From Ensifer canadensis (GTDB lineage Bacteria; Pseudomonadota; Alphaproteobacteria; Rhizobiales; Rhizobiaceae): a stretch of 64,000 bases of DNA. The notes beneath the pieces were generated by a model. It saw nothing but the letters and a program-made list of their open reading frames with translations. It ran no database searches and was not told the DNA's origin. The stretch lies in assembly GCF_017488845.2 (NCBI RefSeq), contig NZ_CP083370.1:682001-746000 (forward strand), read 5' to 3'. Position numbers and translations under genes: made by a program. Below are positions 1 to 9,037 of this stretch, in pieces (positions within the stretch are counted from its first letter, which is position 1; each line of letters starts with the position of its first letter).

Positions 1-832
1 TGCCGCCGGCCGGCGGCTGAGGCTATCGCCATCTGCGGTCAGCAAGCTGGTCACCCGGATCGAGGATCGGCTGGGCACGCGCCTGCTGGTGCGCTCGACC
101 CGGTCCCTGCAATTAACGCCGGAGGGTGAAGTCTACCTGCAACGCGCCCAACGCATTCTGACCGAGATCGCCGAGACCGAGCAACTGGTTGCGGCCGGCG
201 GCCGGCTCTCTCCCCGCGGGCTTCTGCGCATCAACGCATCGGTCGGCTTCGGCGAGCGCTACATCCTGCCGCTCGCGCCGGAATTTCTCGAACGTTATCC
301 GGAGGTGCGCCTCGATCTGACCCTGACGGGCAGCCTGATCGACGTGGTCGGCGAACGGGCCGACGTGGCGATCCGCACTGGCCCCTTGCGCGATTCGTCG
401 CTGAAGGCGCGCAAGCTGATGGAGAGCCGGCCGGTGGTGATCGCGTCACCGGCCTATCTGGCCAGACACGGCGTGCCGCAGACGCCTGCCGACCTGGAAA
501 ATCACAATTGCATTCGCTTCAACTTCCGCCGCAGCGTCGACGAGTGGGCCTTCCGTGCCCCCGGCCAAACTTCGGCCGAGCTTCTGTCGGTCTTCGGAAA
601 TCTGCAGGTCTCGAGCGGCGCGATCGTCCAGCAGCTTTGTCTCGCCGGTGTCGGCATCGGCCGTATCGGCCGCTTCCACGCTGAGCCGGACTTGGCCGCG
701 GGACGGCTGGTTGCGTTGCTGGAGGATTATCGGCCGGACGAGATCGAAACGGTCTACGCCGTCTATGCCGGCCATGAACATCTCGCGGCCCGCATCCGCG
801 CCTTCATCGACTTCCTGGCCGAACGGATCTGA
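1..832 (+). CDS. LysR-family transcriptional regulator (5' end outside window)
   Basis: The reading frame is open from base 2, so the gene begins before the window. The visible part starts inside the N-terminal winged HTH (residues reading LSPSAVSKLVTRIEDRLG) and continues into a complete LysR substrate-binding domain. An internal GTG at 89 could be mistaken for a start, but the HTH upstream shows the gene is longer. LysR proteins are usually about 300 residues, so only some 20 residues are missing. The inducer is unknown. It is convergent with the methyltransferase gene that follows. Confidence 0.9.
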   Translation, partial: AAGRRLRLSPSAVSKLVTRIEDRLGTRLLVRSTRSLQLTPEGEVYLQRAQRILTEIAETEQLVAAGGRLSPRGLLRINASVGFGERYILPLAPEFLERYPEVRLDLTLTGSLIDVVGERADVAIRTGPLRDSSLKARKLMESRPVVIASPAYLARHGVPQTPADLENHNCIRFNFRRSVDEWAFRAPGQTSAELLSVFGNLQVSSGAIVQQLCLAGVGIGRIGRFHAEPDLAAGRLVALLEDYRPDEIETVYAVYAGHEHLAARIRAFIDFLAERI

Positions 833-857
833 TGCATGGCCCGCGGGATGGTGTGTC

Positions 858-1631
858 TTAGTCGGCCTTGACGGCGACGACGAAGAACCTGGGAAAGCGC
901 AACAGCACCCGGCCGTCGCTCATCGCCGGATAGGCGTCACGGATCCGGTCGGTATAGGCTGCAGCAAAGGCGTCGCGTCGCTCAGGCGGCAGCGCATCGA
1001 GATAGGGGCGCAGGCCCGTGCCCTTGACCCATTCGACGATCGCTTTGGTGTTCGCCAGCCGGTGATAGTAGATCGTGTGCCAGACCTCGATATGGGGCGC
1101 ATGGCGCGACAGACGCTCGACATAGACAGTCGGTGCCGGCAACGCATTGCGGCGGATCGTCCGGCCCTCGAAGGCATCGGCGAAGTCGGCGCTGCGGGCC
1201 GTTTCTTCCATCAGCAGATGGGTCGGTTGGTCGATATTGTCGGGCATCTGCACCGCCAGCGTACCGCCGGGCGCAAGCGAAGCGGTCAGCCGTTCCAGCA
1301 CGTCGAGGTGATCGGGCAGCCACTGGAAGACGGCATTGGCGAAGAATAGCGACGCGCCCTTCGGCGGCACCCAGGTCGCCAGGTCAGCCTTCTCGAAGGT
1401 CAGGCCCGGCAACCGCTTGGCGGCGGCCAGCAGCATGTTTTCGTCGCTGTCGAGGCCGGAAAGGGAGGCGTCCGCAAATCGCTGGTGGATCAGTTCGGTC
1501 GAATTTCCCGGGCCGCAGCCAAGATCGAAGGCAGGACCGGAGGGCAGGTCCGGAACCTGCGCCAGCAGATCGCGTGCCGGCCGCGTGCGTTCGTCTTCGA
1601 ATTTCAGGTATTGCGACGCCGACCAAGCCAT
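858..1631 (-). CDS. tam: trans-aconitate 2-methyltransferase
   Basis: A 257-residue class I SAM-dependent methyltransferase, the usual length for Tam, which methylates trans-aconitate formed from the citric-acid-cycle intermediate cis-aconitate. The SAM-binding motif [10 protein letters not shown] lies at about residues 35-44. The family stretch [10 protein letters not shown] and the later MPDN segment fit Tam rather than a generic methyltransferase. It lies downstream of the haloacid dehalogenase gene on the same strand with a 12-bp gap, so the two are probably cotranscribed. The cytosolic role is inferred from the family. Confidence 0.88.
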   Translation of the reverse strand: MAWSASQYLKFEDERTRPARDLLAQVPDLPSGPAFDLGCGPGNSTELIHQRFADASLSGLDSDENMLLAAAKRLPGLTFEKADLATWVPPKGASLFFANAVFQWLPDHLDVLERLTASLAPGGTLAVQMPDNIDQPTHLLMEETARSADFADAFEGRTIRRNALPAPTVYVERLSRHAPHIEVWHTIYYHRLANTKAIVEWVKGTGLRPYLDALPPERRDAFAAAYTDRIRDAYPAMSDGRVLLRFPRFFVVAVKAD

Positions 1632-1643
1632 TGAGACAAAACC

Positions 1644-2306
1644 TCAGATACCGAATTGCAGACTTTCGAGCGAAGGCAGGATCAACGCCGGCCCCTGGTC
1701 ACGATATTCGTCAGGCATGTCGGCCCGGTTGATCCAGACCGTGCGGAAGCCGAACTTCGTCGCCCCTGCAATGTCCCAGCGGTTTGACGACTGGAAGGAA
1801 ACCGCATGCGGGTAAAGCCGATAGCGCGTGGTGACGAGATCATAGACCGCTGGTGCCGCCTTGTAGGTCTTCACCGTGTCGACGGAGAAGACGTCGTCGA
1901 TGACGATCTCGAGCGCTGCATTGTGCACCGCTGCAGCCAGCATATCAGGTGAACCGTTGGAAAGGATCGCGAGCCGCGCTCCGCGCTCCTTCAGCCCTTT
2001 CAGAACGGCGGGAACCTCCGGGTAGCAATCGAGCGTCCAATAGGCATCAAGCAGCGGTTTCCTCAGCTTGCGGTCGGCGGAAGGGAAGCGGGAAAATGCG
2101 TAGTCGAGCGATTGCTCGGTCAGTTGCCAGAAGTCCTGATAGGCGCCCATCAAGGAGCGCACCCAGGAATATTCGAGCTGCTTGGCGCGCCAGAGTTCGG
2201 AGAACGCCTGTCCGTCCGGACCGATCTCGGCGGCATGGCGCCGAACCGCCGCATGCACGTCGAAAAGCGTGCCATAGGCATCGAACACATAGGCCGCGTG
2301 GGACAT
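1644..2306 (-). CDS. 2-haloacid dehalogenase, type II (HAD superfamily)
   Basis: 220 residues, the normal length for L-2-haloacid dehalogenases, which hydrolyse 2-haloalkanoates through an aspartyl ester. Visible residues: nucleophile Asp9 in FDAYGTLFDV, Ser116-Asn117 in LSNGSP, Lys146/Lys149 in KTYK, and the type II SSNRWD block near 173-178. The frame is open further upstream, but the ATG at 2306 is chosen because GGAGGA stands directly before it. Whether halogenated acids are the real substrate cannot be seen; many such genes are housekeeping HAD phosphatase relatives. Confidence 0.85.
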   Translation of the reverse strand: MSHAAYVFDAYGTLFDVHAAVRRHAAEIGPDGQAFSELWRAKQLEYSWVRSLMGAYQDFWQLTEQSLDYAFSRFPSADRKLRKPLLDAYWTLDCYPEVPAVLKGLKERGARLAILSNGSPDMLAAAVHNAALEIVIDDVFSVDTVKTYKAAPAVYDLVTTRYRLYPHAVSFQSSNRWDIAGATKFGFRTVWINRADMPDEYRDQGPALILPSLESLQFGI

Positions 2307-2487
2307 TCTTTCCTCCCGTCTGTCATCCCCGGCCACACAGCGGGACAAAATGTCATACCCCGTAAAAGCGTGGCCGAAAACAAAGGCTTACCGCATTGTG
2401 CCGGTGTTGGCACGCCGCGAATACCGTTCTTTTGCGCGATCATGTCAAAGATTTGTGCGTTGCACAACGGCATTGCGCCACCAGGCG

Positions 2488-3048
2488 TCAGCCTTTGCCT
2501 GGTTTCCAGACCTTTGCGGGGAAGCGGAGGGCCTGTTTGGCAAGCTTTCCCTTGAGCCCGAGCGCCGCATCGCAAAGCCCGACCACATGCCGGTTCGGCT
2601 TGGCTTCCGGCCGCAGGGCATGCAACGCCGCGGCCGCTTCCTCGGGCGACATGTACCGCGCAAGAATGCCGAGGCTCAGTGCCGTCGCGCGGCCGATGCC
2701 GCGCAGACAGTGCACCAGCAGATGCGCATCCTCAGGCAAGCCGTCGATAAAATTGAAGGCCGCCTCGATCGCGTCCGGACGGGCGGCGTCAGGAGCATCG
2801 GGGTCGGTGGCGTCGCCGAAATAGAGTTCCAGGTGCTTTTCGGGCGGCAGCTCGATCATCGACAGCAGCCGGCTCGCCGGCGCCCGCATCGAGATCAGGT
2901 GCGTCGGTGCCCAGAGCGCCCGATTGTGCCGCGCCTCCGTTTGTGAACTGATGACCATCTGGATGGGCCATCCGTTCGGATGGGCCGGATTGGCATTAAG
3001 AACGGGGCTGTAGAGTTCTTCCCCGGTGGCAGCTGCCGCTAGCGCCAT
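2488..3048 (-). CDS. tyrosine/dual-specificity phosphatase-like protein
   Basis: 186 residues with the Cys-phosphatase signature HCLRGIGR (His113, Cys114, Arg120; HC-x5-R), so it should use a phosphocysteine intermediate. Preceding residues IDGLPEDAHLLVHC form the usual strand leading into the P-loop. The general-acid Asp is probably in the DATDPDAPDA region. Bacterial homologues annotated as tyrosine phosphatase family proteins have similar size. The substrate is unknown. An internal ATG at 2958 is an alternative start; 3048 is kept because a GAGG stands upstream. It is separated from the alcohol dehydrogenase by a hairpin. Confidence 0.75.
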   Translation of the reverse strand: MALAAAATGEELYSPVLNANPAHPNGWPIQMVISSQTEARHNRALWAPTHLISMRAPASRLLSMIELPPEKHLELYFGDATDPDAPDAARPDAIEAAFNFIDGLPEDAHLLVHCLRGIGRATALSLGILARYMSPEEAAAALHALRPEAKPNRHVVGLCDAALGLKGKLAKQALRFPAKVWKPGKG

Positions 3049-3079
3049 GACAGGACCTCGTCGTGATTCTTCCTGTGGT

Positions 3080-3119
3080 GATTTTGCCCTGAAACCGGTT
3101 CTGACTTAAGGGCAAAATC
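3080..3119. repeat. Perfect 11-bp inverted repeat around an ACCGGTT core
   Basis: GATTTTGCCCT at 3080-3090 pairs perfectly with AGGGCAAAATC at 3109-3119 across an 18-base loop containing GAAACCGGTTCTGACTT. It follows the alcohol dehydrogenase stop on the minus strand but has no U-run, so it is not a typical terminator. The core resembles degenerate intergenic palindromes that are abundant in Rhizobiaceae; that assignment is an inference. Confidence 0.6.
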
Positions 3120-3160
3120 GCATCCGCAGCCAAAAGCAAACAGGCTTTGGAATGTCCCCT

Positions 3161-4201
3161 TCAGAACCGTGTGATCACGCTGATGCCGAGATCGGTGGCG
3201 CGGTCCATCGAAACGAGGGCAGGGATCGCTTCCTCGAGCGAGATCTCGCGGCCGATCAACTGTTGCGGATTGAGCTTGCCGCCAGCGATCATCGACAGCA
3301 TGGCGTCGTATCGCCAAGCCTGCATGCCATGGCTGCCATAGATCTCGAGCTCGTGGCCGATCACCTGCGCCATTGGGATTTCCGGCGTGGCATGGTCGCC
3401 GAGCATCAGGCCCACCTGCACGTGGCGGCCGCGCCGGCGCAGGTTCTTGATCGAGTTGAAGCAGGTGACGGGATGGCCGAGCGCGTCGATCGAGACATGG
3501 GCGCCGCCGCTGGTGATCTCCTTCACGGCACCTGCGACGTCGTCCGTGTCGCGGCCGTTGACCGTGGCAACGGCGCCGAGCTTCTTGGCGAAGGCGAGTT
3601 TTTCTTCGGAAATGTCGATCGCGATCGGATGTGCGCCAAGTGCAGCAGCAATCATGATCGCCGAAAGGCCGACACCGCCGCAGCCGTGAACCGCCACCCA
3701 TTCGCCGCCCTTGACCCGTGCCTGGTCGGCGACGGCGCGAAACGAGGTGGCAAAGCGGCAGCCGAGGCTGGCGGCAGTCTTGAAGTCCATGTTCTCAGGC
3801 AGATGCACCAGGTTCTGGTCGGCGAAATCGAGTGCGACATATTCGGCAAATGAGCCCCAATGGGTGAACCCCGGCTGGAACTGCGCCTCGCAGACCTGCT
3901 GGTTGCCCGAACGGCATTCGCCGCAGCGGCCGCAACCGGAAACGAAGGGTACCGTCACCCGGTCGCCGACCTTGTAGCGCATCACGCCGCGGCCGGTGGC
4001 GGTCACGATGCCGGCGAGCTCGTGGCCCGGCACGTGCGGCAGGCGAATGTCGGCGTCGTGCCCCATCCAGCCATGCCAGTCGGAGCGGCACAGACCCGTC
4101 GCCTCGACCTTGACGACCACGCCGTTTTCGGTCGGCGTCGGATCGGCAAACGTGCGAATCTCGGGCGTCTTCTCAAAGGCGTCGTAGTACATGGCTTTCA
4201 T
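3161..4201 (-). CDS. zinc-dependent alcohol dehydrogenase family protein
   Basis: 346-residue medium-chain dehydrogenase/reductase. Catalytic zinc ligands appear as Cys38 (GLCRSD), His60-Glu61 (PGHE) and Cys148. The structural zinc site is Cys90, Cys93, Cys96 and Cys104. The nucleotide-binding loop GCGGVGLS is at about 173-180, followed by an acidic strand end (IDIS) that favours NAD(H). All key residues are present, so it should be an active zinc enzyme, but the alcohol or aldehyde is not predictable. Its start overlaps the 3' end of the GNAT gene by 29 bases, indicating an operon. Confidence 0.88.
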   Translation of the reverse strand: MKAMYYDAFEKTPEIRTFADPTPTENGVVVKVEATGLCRSDWHGWMGHDADIRLPHVPGHELAGIVTATGRGVMRYKVGDRVTVPFVSGCGRCGECRSGNQQVCEAQFQPGFTHWGSFAEYVALDFADQNLVHLPENMDFKTAASLGCRFATSFRAVADQARVKGGEWVAVHGCGGVGLSAIMIAAALGAHPIAIDISEEKLAFAKKLGAVATVNGRDTDDVAGAVKEITSGGAHVSIDALGHPVTCFNSIKNLRRRGRHVQVGLMLGDHATPEIPMAQVIGHELEIYGSHGMQAWRYDAMLSMIAGGKLNPQQLIGREISLEEAIPALVSMDRATDLGISVITRF

Positions 4202-4733
4202 CGGGGCACTCCTTGCGATGTCTGGCCGGTGCGGCGCGACCGTCTATGTGCCGCGCCATCAGAATTTCGTCGACCTCTTCCTCGCCGTCGAGCAGGCCAC
4301 CTGGAACGCGCCCGATTTCGTGGAACTCTTCGCGCCTGTAGAAGCGGATGGCCGTCTCGTTGTCGGCGCGGGCGACGAGCTCCAACATCCGGATGCCGGT
4401 CGAGCGGGCATGGTCGGTCAGGTGTGCAAGAAGCTCGCGCGCCACGCCGGAACCGCGCGCCTCGCGGCGCACATAGACCATGATGATGGTGGCACGGTGC
4501 GCCATCCGGCTGGAGCGCTGGCGCATGAGTCCCATCATGCCGACAGGCTCACCCCCGTCGAGCGCGACGAAGACGGTGTTTGCGGCGAGCCTTGCCTGCC
4601 ATTCCGCCGTCGACAGCCGCGCCCAATCCGCCGCGGTGGAAGCGAAGGCTTGCGGCTCGCGCTGCAGCGCCTCCAGCCGTATGCGGCGGAAAATTTCCAC
4701 GTCGTCCTGATCAAGATGCCTGATGATGTGCAC
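4173..4733 (-). CDS. GNAT-family N-acetyltransferase
   Basis: 186 residues. The acetyl-CoA-binding motif A reads [17 protein letters not shown] (R/Q-x-x-G-x-G/A pattern), followed by motif B with [15 protein letters not shown]. Such enzymes move an acetyl group from CoA to an amine; the substrate here is unknown. The C-terminal 25 residues beyond the fold are basic and rich in Cys/His. The gene runs 29 bases into the alcohol dehydrogenase reading frame and probably heads that operon. Confidence 0.85.
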   Translation of the reverse strand: MHIIRHLDQDDVEIFRRIRLEALQREPQAFASTAADWARLSTAEWQARLAANTVFVALDGGEPVGMMGLMRQRSSRMAHRATIIMVYVRREARGSGVARELLAHLTDHARSTGIRMLELVARADNETAIRFYRREEFHEIGRVPGGLLDGEEEVDEILMARHIDGRAAPARHRKECPDESHVLRRL

Positions 4734-4887
4734 GTCTGCCCCTTTGCCCTGCGAGAGAGACTACGCGAGAGGCCGTTCCGGTGCCAGAATGGACGCCATG
4801 ACATTTTTTGATGTACCCATTCACCCCCATGCTGCTTTTTCGAGCTATGGCGGAAGATACGGAAGACAAAACGTGAAGGAGACGCAG

Positions 4888-5769
4888 ATGGCCGTCGATA
4901 CATCCCCCCGCTCAGTGACCTGGACCTATGTCGACGGCGAATGGCTGTCCGGCAATCCGCCGCTGATCGGCCCGACCTCCCATGCCATGTGGCTGGGCTC
5001 GACCGTGTTCGACGGCGCCCGCTTCTTCGACGGCATCGCGCCGGACCTCGACCTGCATTGCCAGCGCGTCAACCGCTCGGCAACGGCGCTCGGACTGAAG
5101 CCGACCGTGAAGCCGGAAGAGATCGAGGCCTTGACCTGGGAAGGCGCCAAGAAATTCGACGGCCAGACCGCGCTCTACGTCAAGCCGATGTATTGGGCCG
5201 AGCATGGTGCGGCCGGGATGGTCGCCATCGATCCGGAATCGACCCGCTTTGCGCTTTGCCTGTTCGAGGCGCCGATGGGTAACGGCCATGGCGGCTCGTC
5301 TCTGACCCTGTCGCCGTTCCGCCGGCCGACGCTCGAATCCATGCCGACCGATGCCAAGGCCGGCTGCCTCTATCCCAACAATGCCCGCATCCTGACCGAG
5401 GCGCGGTCGCGCGGCTTCGACAATGCGCTGGTGCGCGATATGCTCGGCAACATCGCCGAAACCGGCTCGTCCAACGTCTTCCTGGTCAAGGATGGCGTCG
5501 TGTTCACGCCGGCCGCCAACCGCACCTTCCTTGCCGGCATCACCCGCTTCCGCGTCATGACGCTGTTGCGCGAAGCCGGTTTCGAGGTTGTCGAGGCGAC
5601 GTTGTCGATGGCCGATTTCGAGGCTGCCGATGAGATCTTCACCTCCGGCAACTATTCCAAGGTCCTGCCGGTCACCCGCCTTGACGACCGTGACCTGCAG
5701 GCCGGACCGGTCGCCGCCAAGGCACGCGATCTCTACATGGATTGGGCCCATTCGAGCCAGGACGCCTAA
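4888..5769 (+). CDS. branched-chain-amino-acid aminotransferase (class IV)
   Basis: 293 residues, fold-type IV PLP aminotransferase. The PLP lysine is Lys157 in TDAKAGCLYPNN, and Glu191 in IAETGSSNVF is the conserved residue near the PLP ring nitrogen. The family transfers amino groups between Val/Leu/Ile and 2-oxoglutarate in the cytosol. The frame stays open to 4723, but ATG 4888 is preferred because AAGGAG lies just upstream and homology begins here. It could be a paralogue with other specificity, for example D-amino-acid transaminase or aminodeoxychorismate lyase, though the length and the TVFDGARFFDG stretch favour BCAT. Confidence 0.85.
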   Translation: MAVDTSPRSVTWTYVDGEWLSGNPPLIGPTSHAMWLGSTVFDGARFFDGIAPDLDLHCQRVNRSATALGLKPTVKPEEIEALTWEGAKKFDGQTALYVKPMYWAEHGAAGMVAIDPESTRFALCLFEAPMGNGHGGSSLTLSPFRRPTLESMPTDAKAGCLYPNNARILTEARSRGFDNALVRDMLGNIAETGSSNVFLVKDGVVFTPAANRTFLAGITRFRVMTLLREAGFEVVEATLSMADFEAADEIFTSGNYSKVLPVTRLDDRDLQAGPVAAKARDLYMDWAHSSQDA

Positions 5770-5790
5770 CGAGATCGACTATGGCGCGGG

Positions 5791-6234
5791 TCAGGTTGCC
5801 CGCGCCACGGTCGCGGCCCAGGTCTCGACGCTGCGCAGCATCGTCGGCGCATGCTCGGGATCGTCAACGAGTTCGGCCAGTTCCGACAGCCGGTGCACGC
5901 CGGTCAGCACCGCGATGCGCCGGCGGTCGAGGGCCCGACCCGTCAGTTCTTCATAGGTTTCGACAATCCGCGCCGTCAGATCCGGCGAAATGAAGTTCGA
6001 ATAGATGAACTCACGGTGAAGCGGGCCAATGCCTGAATCGGCAAAATCATAGATGCCGTTGAGCCGGCGCTCCCCATGGTCGAAGGCCATGTTCCAGCCA
6101 TGGCCATCGAAGAAGCCGTAGGTGGAGCCGTGCGGGTCGGGGCCCAGGCGCTCGAAGGCTTCGACAGTTTCCGCCGCCAACGTGGCAAGGTCGGCCGGAA
6201 GAGCCGGCAAGGCCTTGCCCCGGATCGTCTCCAC
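5791..6234 (-). pseudogene. C-terminal fragment of an aminoglycoside-phosphotransferase (APH)-like kinase
   Basis: 147 residues that match only the C-lobe of APH/choline-kinase-like proteins. The catalytic-loop segment GFFDGHGWNMAFD aligns with HGDxHxxN, keeping Asp and Asn, and IYDFADSGIG is the metal-binding DFxD segment. The ATP-binding N-lobe of about 130 residues is absent. Immediately upstream, in the same frame, is the stop codon of the lipoprotein gene, so nothing in this frame can supply it. The possible start is a GTG at 6234 without a clear ribosome site. Probably a decayed remnant. Confidence 0.6.
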
Positions 6235-6255
6235 CGTTGGTCCGTGAAAGGCTGC

Positions 6256-6585
6256 TTAGCGCCCCTGCACGATCTTTATGAGGTTGACCGTAGGTTGGCC
6301 GGGGCGGACGTCCGCATACTTCAGCCGGCCCGATGCCAGAGCGCTCGTCAACCGCTTGCAGGTCAACGCCTGGACCTTGTTGATCGGAACGCTCATGATC
6401 AACGCGCCAGTTTCGAGGTCGGATTTCGACCATCTCTTGCTGATGCAATCCTTCACAATCGCTCTCTGAAGCGCGGGGCTGCCTTGAACCGCCGTCTGCA
6501 CCGTCTCATACTCGCGCTGGCTTGGGGCGCAGGAGGCTAGGGTCAAAAGGGTAAACGCGAACGAAGCAATATGGATCGGTTTCAT
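6256..6585 (-). CDS. small putative lipoprotein
   Basis: 109 residues starting MKPIHIASFAFTLLTLASC. This is a lipoprotein signal peptide with lipobox LASC, so Cys19 would be lipidated after cleavage. The mature part is mixed alpha/beta with a second and third cysteine (KDCISKRW, ALTCKRL) that could form a disulfide. I do not recognise the family. The longer open frame upstream is ignored because the signal peptide fixes the start. Its stop codon directly abuts the APH-like fragment in the same frame. Confidence 0.75.
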   Translation of the reverse strand: MKPIHIASFAFTLLTLASCAPSQREYETVQTAVQGSPALQRAIVKDCISKRWSKSDLETGALIMSVPINKVQALTCKRLTSALASGRLKYADVRPGQPTVNLIKIVQGR

Positions 6586-6760
6586 GGCAATCTCCGGTTG
6601 GAGAATTGCCGGTAATTGTGGCGGCTGTGATTCGCAACCCTGACGTTGGGCGGTGCGGTTTCCGGCCGGTTGCTCGACGATGAGAGCCGGAAACCGCTTG
6701 CATGAGCGCTTGTGCGCGCAAGCTCGCGCGGGCCTGCGATCACAGATCGCCGGCGACAGC

Positions 6761-7099
6761 CTAATTGTCTGCGGCCGGTGCCACGACCGTGACGGTGTCG
6801 GCTGCCAGTTCACCGCCGATTTCCACCGTCTTCTTCTGCTTGTCGTAGACGCAGATCTGGGTGACGGCATTTTCGGCGCCCTTGGGCTTGCCCGAGACCA
6901 GCGCCAGCCCGAAGCTTTCCGAGCCGAACGGATCGACGACGACGACCGGCTTGTCGAGCGAAGGGGCGGCCGCAATGCACTTCTCCGAAACGTCGGCCCG
7001 GAATTCTTCCCAGGCATCGCCTGAGGACGCATGGGCGCCGGTCGCGGCAAATCCGGTTGCTGCCACAAGGGCAAGGGTCAGGATCGGGCGATGCAGCAT
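6761..7099 (-). CDS. exported protein of unknown function
   Basis: 112 residues with a cleavable Sec signal (MLHRPILTLALVAATGFAATGAHA, cleavage after AHA). The mature protein has two cysteines (EKCIAA, QICVY), compatible with a periplasmic disulfide, and the stretch VVVVDPFGSESFGLAL. No catalytic motif is recognisable. It is a monocistronic gene on the minus strand with 175 bp before the lipoprotein gene. Confidence 0.7.
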   Translation of the reverse strand: MLHRPILTLALVAATGFAATGAHASSGDAWEEFRADVSEKCIAAAPSLDKPVVVVDPFGSESFGLALVSGKPKGAENAVTQICVYDKQKKTVEIGGELAADTVTVVAPAADN

Positions 7100-7320
7100 G
7101 TTCAGTCCTTATTCTCAACTGGTTGCAATGGGTGCACGCTGCCCGCGAAACGTGGCGCGAATGTGCTCGGGCCGCGGGCGCTTTCAAAATGATGTTGAAA
7201 GTATATTCCGTGGGTTGAGGAAAAATTGGCATCGCATCGGTTGCCTCCGTCAAGGCCGGTGCCTATGTTCCCGCTCACAGATTTCTTTGACGAAATCCCA
7301 TGCCAAGAGGAGATGCCCAC

Positions 7321-7923
7321 ATGGCTTTCGAATTGCCGAACCTTCCCTATGACTACGATGCGCTGGCGCCCTACATGTCGCGCGAGACGCTCGAGTACCA
7401 CCACGACAAGCACCACCTCGCTTACGTGACCAACGGCAACAAGCTTGCCGAGGAAGCCGGTCTCTCCGACCTCTCGCTCGAGGAAGTCGTCAAGAAGTCC
7501 TATGGCACCAACCAGCCGCTGTTCAACAATGCCGGCCAGCACTACAACCACATCCACTTCTGGAAGTGGATGAAGAAGGGCGGCGGCGGCACCAGCCTGC
7601 CGGGCAAGCTCGACGCAGCCATCAAGTCGGATCTCGGCGGCTACGACAAGTTCCGTGCCGATTTCATCGCGGCTGGCACCGGCCAGTTTGGTTCGGGCTG
7701 GGCATGGCTTTCGGTCAAGAACGGCAAGCTCGAAATCTCCAAGACCCCGAACGGCGAGAACCCGCTCGTTCACGGCGCTTCGCCGATCCTCGGCGTCGAC
7801 GTCTGGGAACATTCCTATTACATCGACTATCGCAACGCGCGCCCGAAGTACCTCGAAGCGTTCGTCGACAGCCTGATCAACTGGGATTACGTACTCGAAA
7901 TGTACGAAGCGGCTTCCAAGTAA
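7321..7923 (+). CDS. sodB: superoxide dismutase (Fe/Mn family)
   Basis: 200 residues. Converts superoxide to O2 and H2O2. Ligand-bearing segments are present: LEYHHDKHH (His27 region), QHYNHIHFW (second His), and DVWEHSYYIDY (Asp and His). Metal choice cannot be read with certainty; the sinorhizobial homologue is described as cambialistic. ATG 7321 is chosen over an upstream in-frame ATG at 7300 because AGAGGAG precedes it and family homology begins there. A strong intrinsic terminator follows, so it is probably monocistronic. No export signal: cytosolic. Confidence 0.95.
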   Translation: MAFELPNLPYDYDALAPYMSRETLEYHHDKHHLAYVTNGNKLAEEAGLSDLSLEEVVKKSYGTNQPLFNNAGQHYNHIHFWKWMKKGGGGTSLPGKLDAAIKSDLGGYDKFRADFIAAGTGQFGSGWAWLSVKNGKLEISKTPNGENPLVHGASPILGVDVWEHSYYIDYRNARPKYLEAFVDSLINWDYVLEMYEAASK

Positions 7924-7946
7924 GCCTTCCCAAGCCTCGACTTCAG

Positions 7947-7974
7947 GACCCGGCGCTTGCGCCGGGTCTTTTCG
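7947..7974 (+). terminator. Intrinsic terminator of the superoxide dismutase gene
   Basis: Ten-base-pair stem GACCCGGCGC / GCGCCGGGTC with a two-base loop, followed by TTTTCG, starting 23 bases after the stop codon. Confidence 0.9.
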
Positions 7975-8035
7975 TTTGGGGGTGACCGGTGGAGGCGGGA
8001 TGCTCGGCCGTCACCAACGTGTCATCGCCCGGCGC

Positions 8036-8141
8036 TACTGCATGTTTCCTTAAATCGTCTTCGATTTAAGGATAAAAACATGCAGCAATTCAAAGTGCTA
8101 CAGCAACCTTTGCGCATCTAATAGGACGCGCAGCGCTGTAG
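8036..8141 (+). repeat. RIME1-like mosaic element, full copy
   Basis: 106 bp made of two palindromes: one from TACTGCATGTTTCCTTAAAT to its mirror ending AACATGCAG, and a second bounded by CTACAGC and GCGCTGTAG containing the GCGCATCTAATAGGACGCGC hairpin. Size and architecture fit rhizobial RIME1 as described in the literature. It ends 11 bases before the next ATG, and its last bases run into the ribosome site GGGAG. Confidence 0.85.
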
Positions 8142-8152
8142 GGAGAAGCACC

Positions 8153-9037
8153 ATGCACGCAGACACATCACCTCTCCTCCGCTTCGGCGTCATCGCCGAC
8201 CCGCAATATGCCGCTGTGGAACCGAACCTCGTCCTCGGCCGCTATTATGCCAACAGCCTGACGAAGCTCGCCGAAGCGATCGAGACCTTCAACGCCGAAG
8301 ACCTCGCCTTCGTGGTGACGCTCGGTGATATCATCGATCGAGGCTGGCAGAGCTTCGATGCGATCCTGCCGCTCTACGACAAGCTTCGTCATCCCAAGCA
8401 TTTTCTGCTCGGCAATCATGATTTCGGCGTCGATCCGGAGAAGCTCGGGCAGGTTTTCGGCCGGGTCGGCATGCCCTCGCCCTATCAGACATTTGCGATG
8501 GCCGACTGGCGGTTCGTGTTGATCGACGGCAACGAGGTCAGCCTTTTCGCCCCGCCACCCGGCGACCCGCGGCGAACCGCAGCCGAGACGTGGATCGAGA
8601 CGCTGAAATCGCAAGGGGCCGATAACGCCCATCCCTGGAATGCCGCGCTCGGCGACGTGCAGTTCGCCTGGCTGGAGGAGACGCTGCGCAAGGCGGAGGC
8701 TGCCGGCGAGCAGGTGGTCGTCATGGGCCACTACCCGGTCTATCCGCCGAACGCCCACAACATGTGGGACAGCCAGCGCATCGTCGATCTCTTCGGTCGT
8801 TTCAAAAACGTCGGCGCCTATTTCTGCGGTCACAACCACGACGGCAATTACGGCCTCGCCGACGGCACTCATTTCGTCAATATCAAGGGCATGGTCGAGA
8901 CGCCGGATACGACAGCCTATGCGATCGTCGAGATCCATGCGGACAGAATGGCAATCCGCGGCTACGGCCGCGAAACGGATCGAACCCTGCAGTTGGAGAC
9001 GATCATGCCCCGCCTGGTTGTGGCCGCCAGCCGCTGA
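8153..9037 (+). CDS. calcineurin-like metallophosphoesterase (ADPRibase-Mn-like)
   Basis: 294 residues with the full dinuclear metallophosphatase motif set: ADPQY (D-x-Q in place of D-x-H), GDIID, GNHD, GHYPVY and GHNHDGNY. The D-x-Q first motif and overall order resemble Mn-dependent ADP-ribose/CDP-alcohol diphosphatases, so a nucleoside-diphosphate-X substrate is likely but not proven. No signal peptide: cytosolic. The 3' end overlaps the convergent WYL regulator gene by 35 bases. The ribosome site is directly fused to the end of a RIME1-like element. Confidence 0.8.
   Translation: MHADTSPLLRFGVIADPQYAAVEPNLVLGRYYANSLTKLAEAIETFNAEDLAFVVTLGDIIDRGWQSFDAILPLYDKLRHPKHFLLGNHDFGVDPEKLGQVFGRVGMPSPYQTFAMADWRFVLIDGNEVSLFAPPPGDPRRTAAETWIETLKSQGADNAHPWNAALGDVQFAWLEETLRKAEAAGEQVVVMGHYPVYPPNAHNMWDSQRIVDLFGRFKNVGAYFCGHNHDGNYGLADGTHFVNIKGMVETPDTTAYAIVEIHADRMAIRGYGRETDRTLQLETIMPRLVVAASR

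Noticed and set aside
8036..8141. RIME1-like palindromes as Rho-independent terminators
   Set aside because: The stems are followed by no U-run in either direction, and several copies lie immediately before genes rather than after them.
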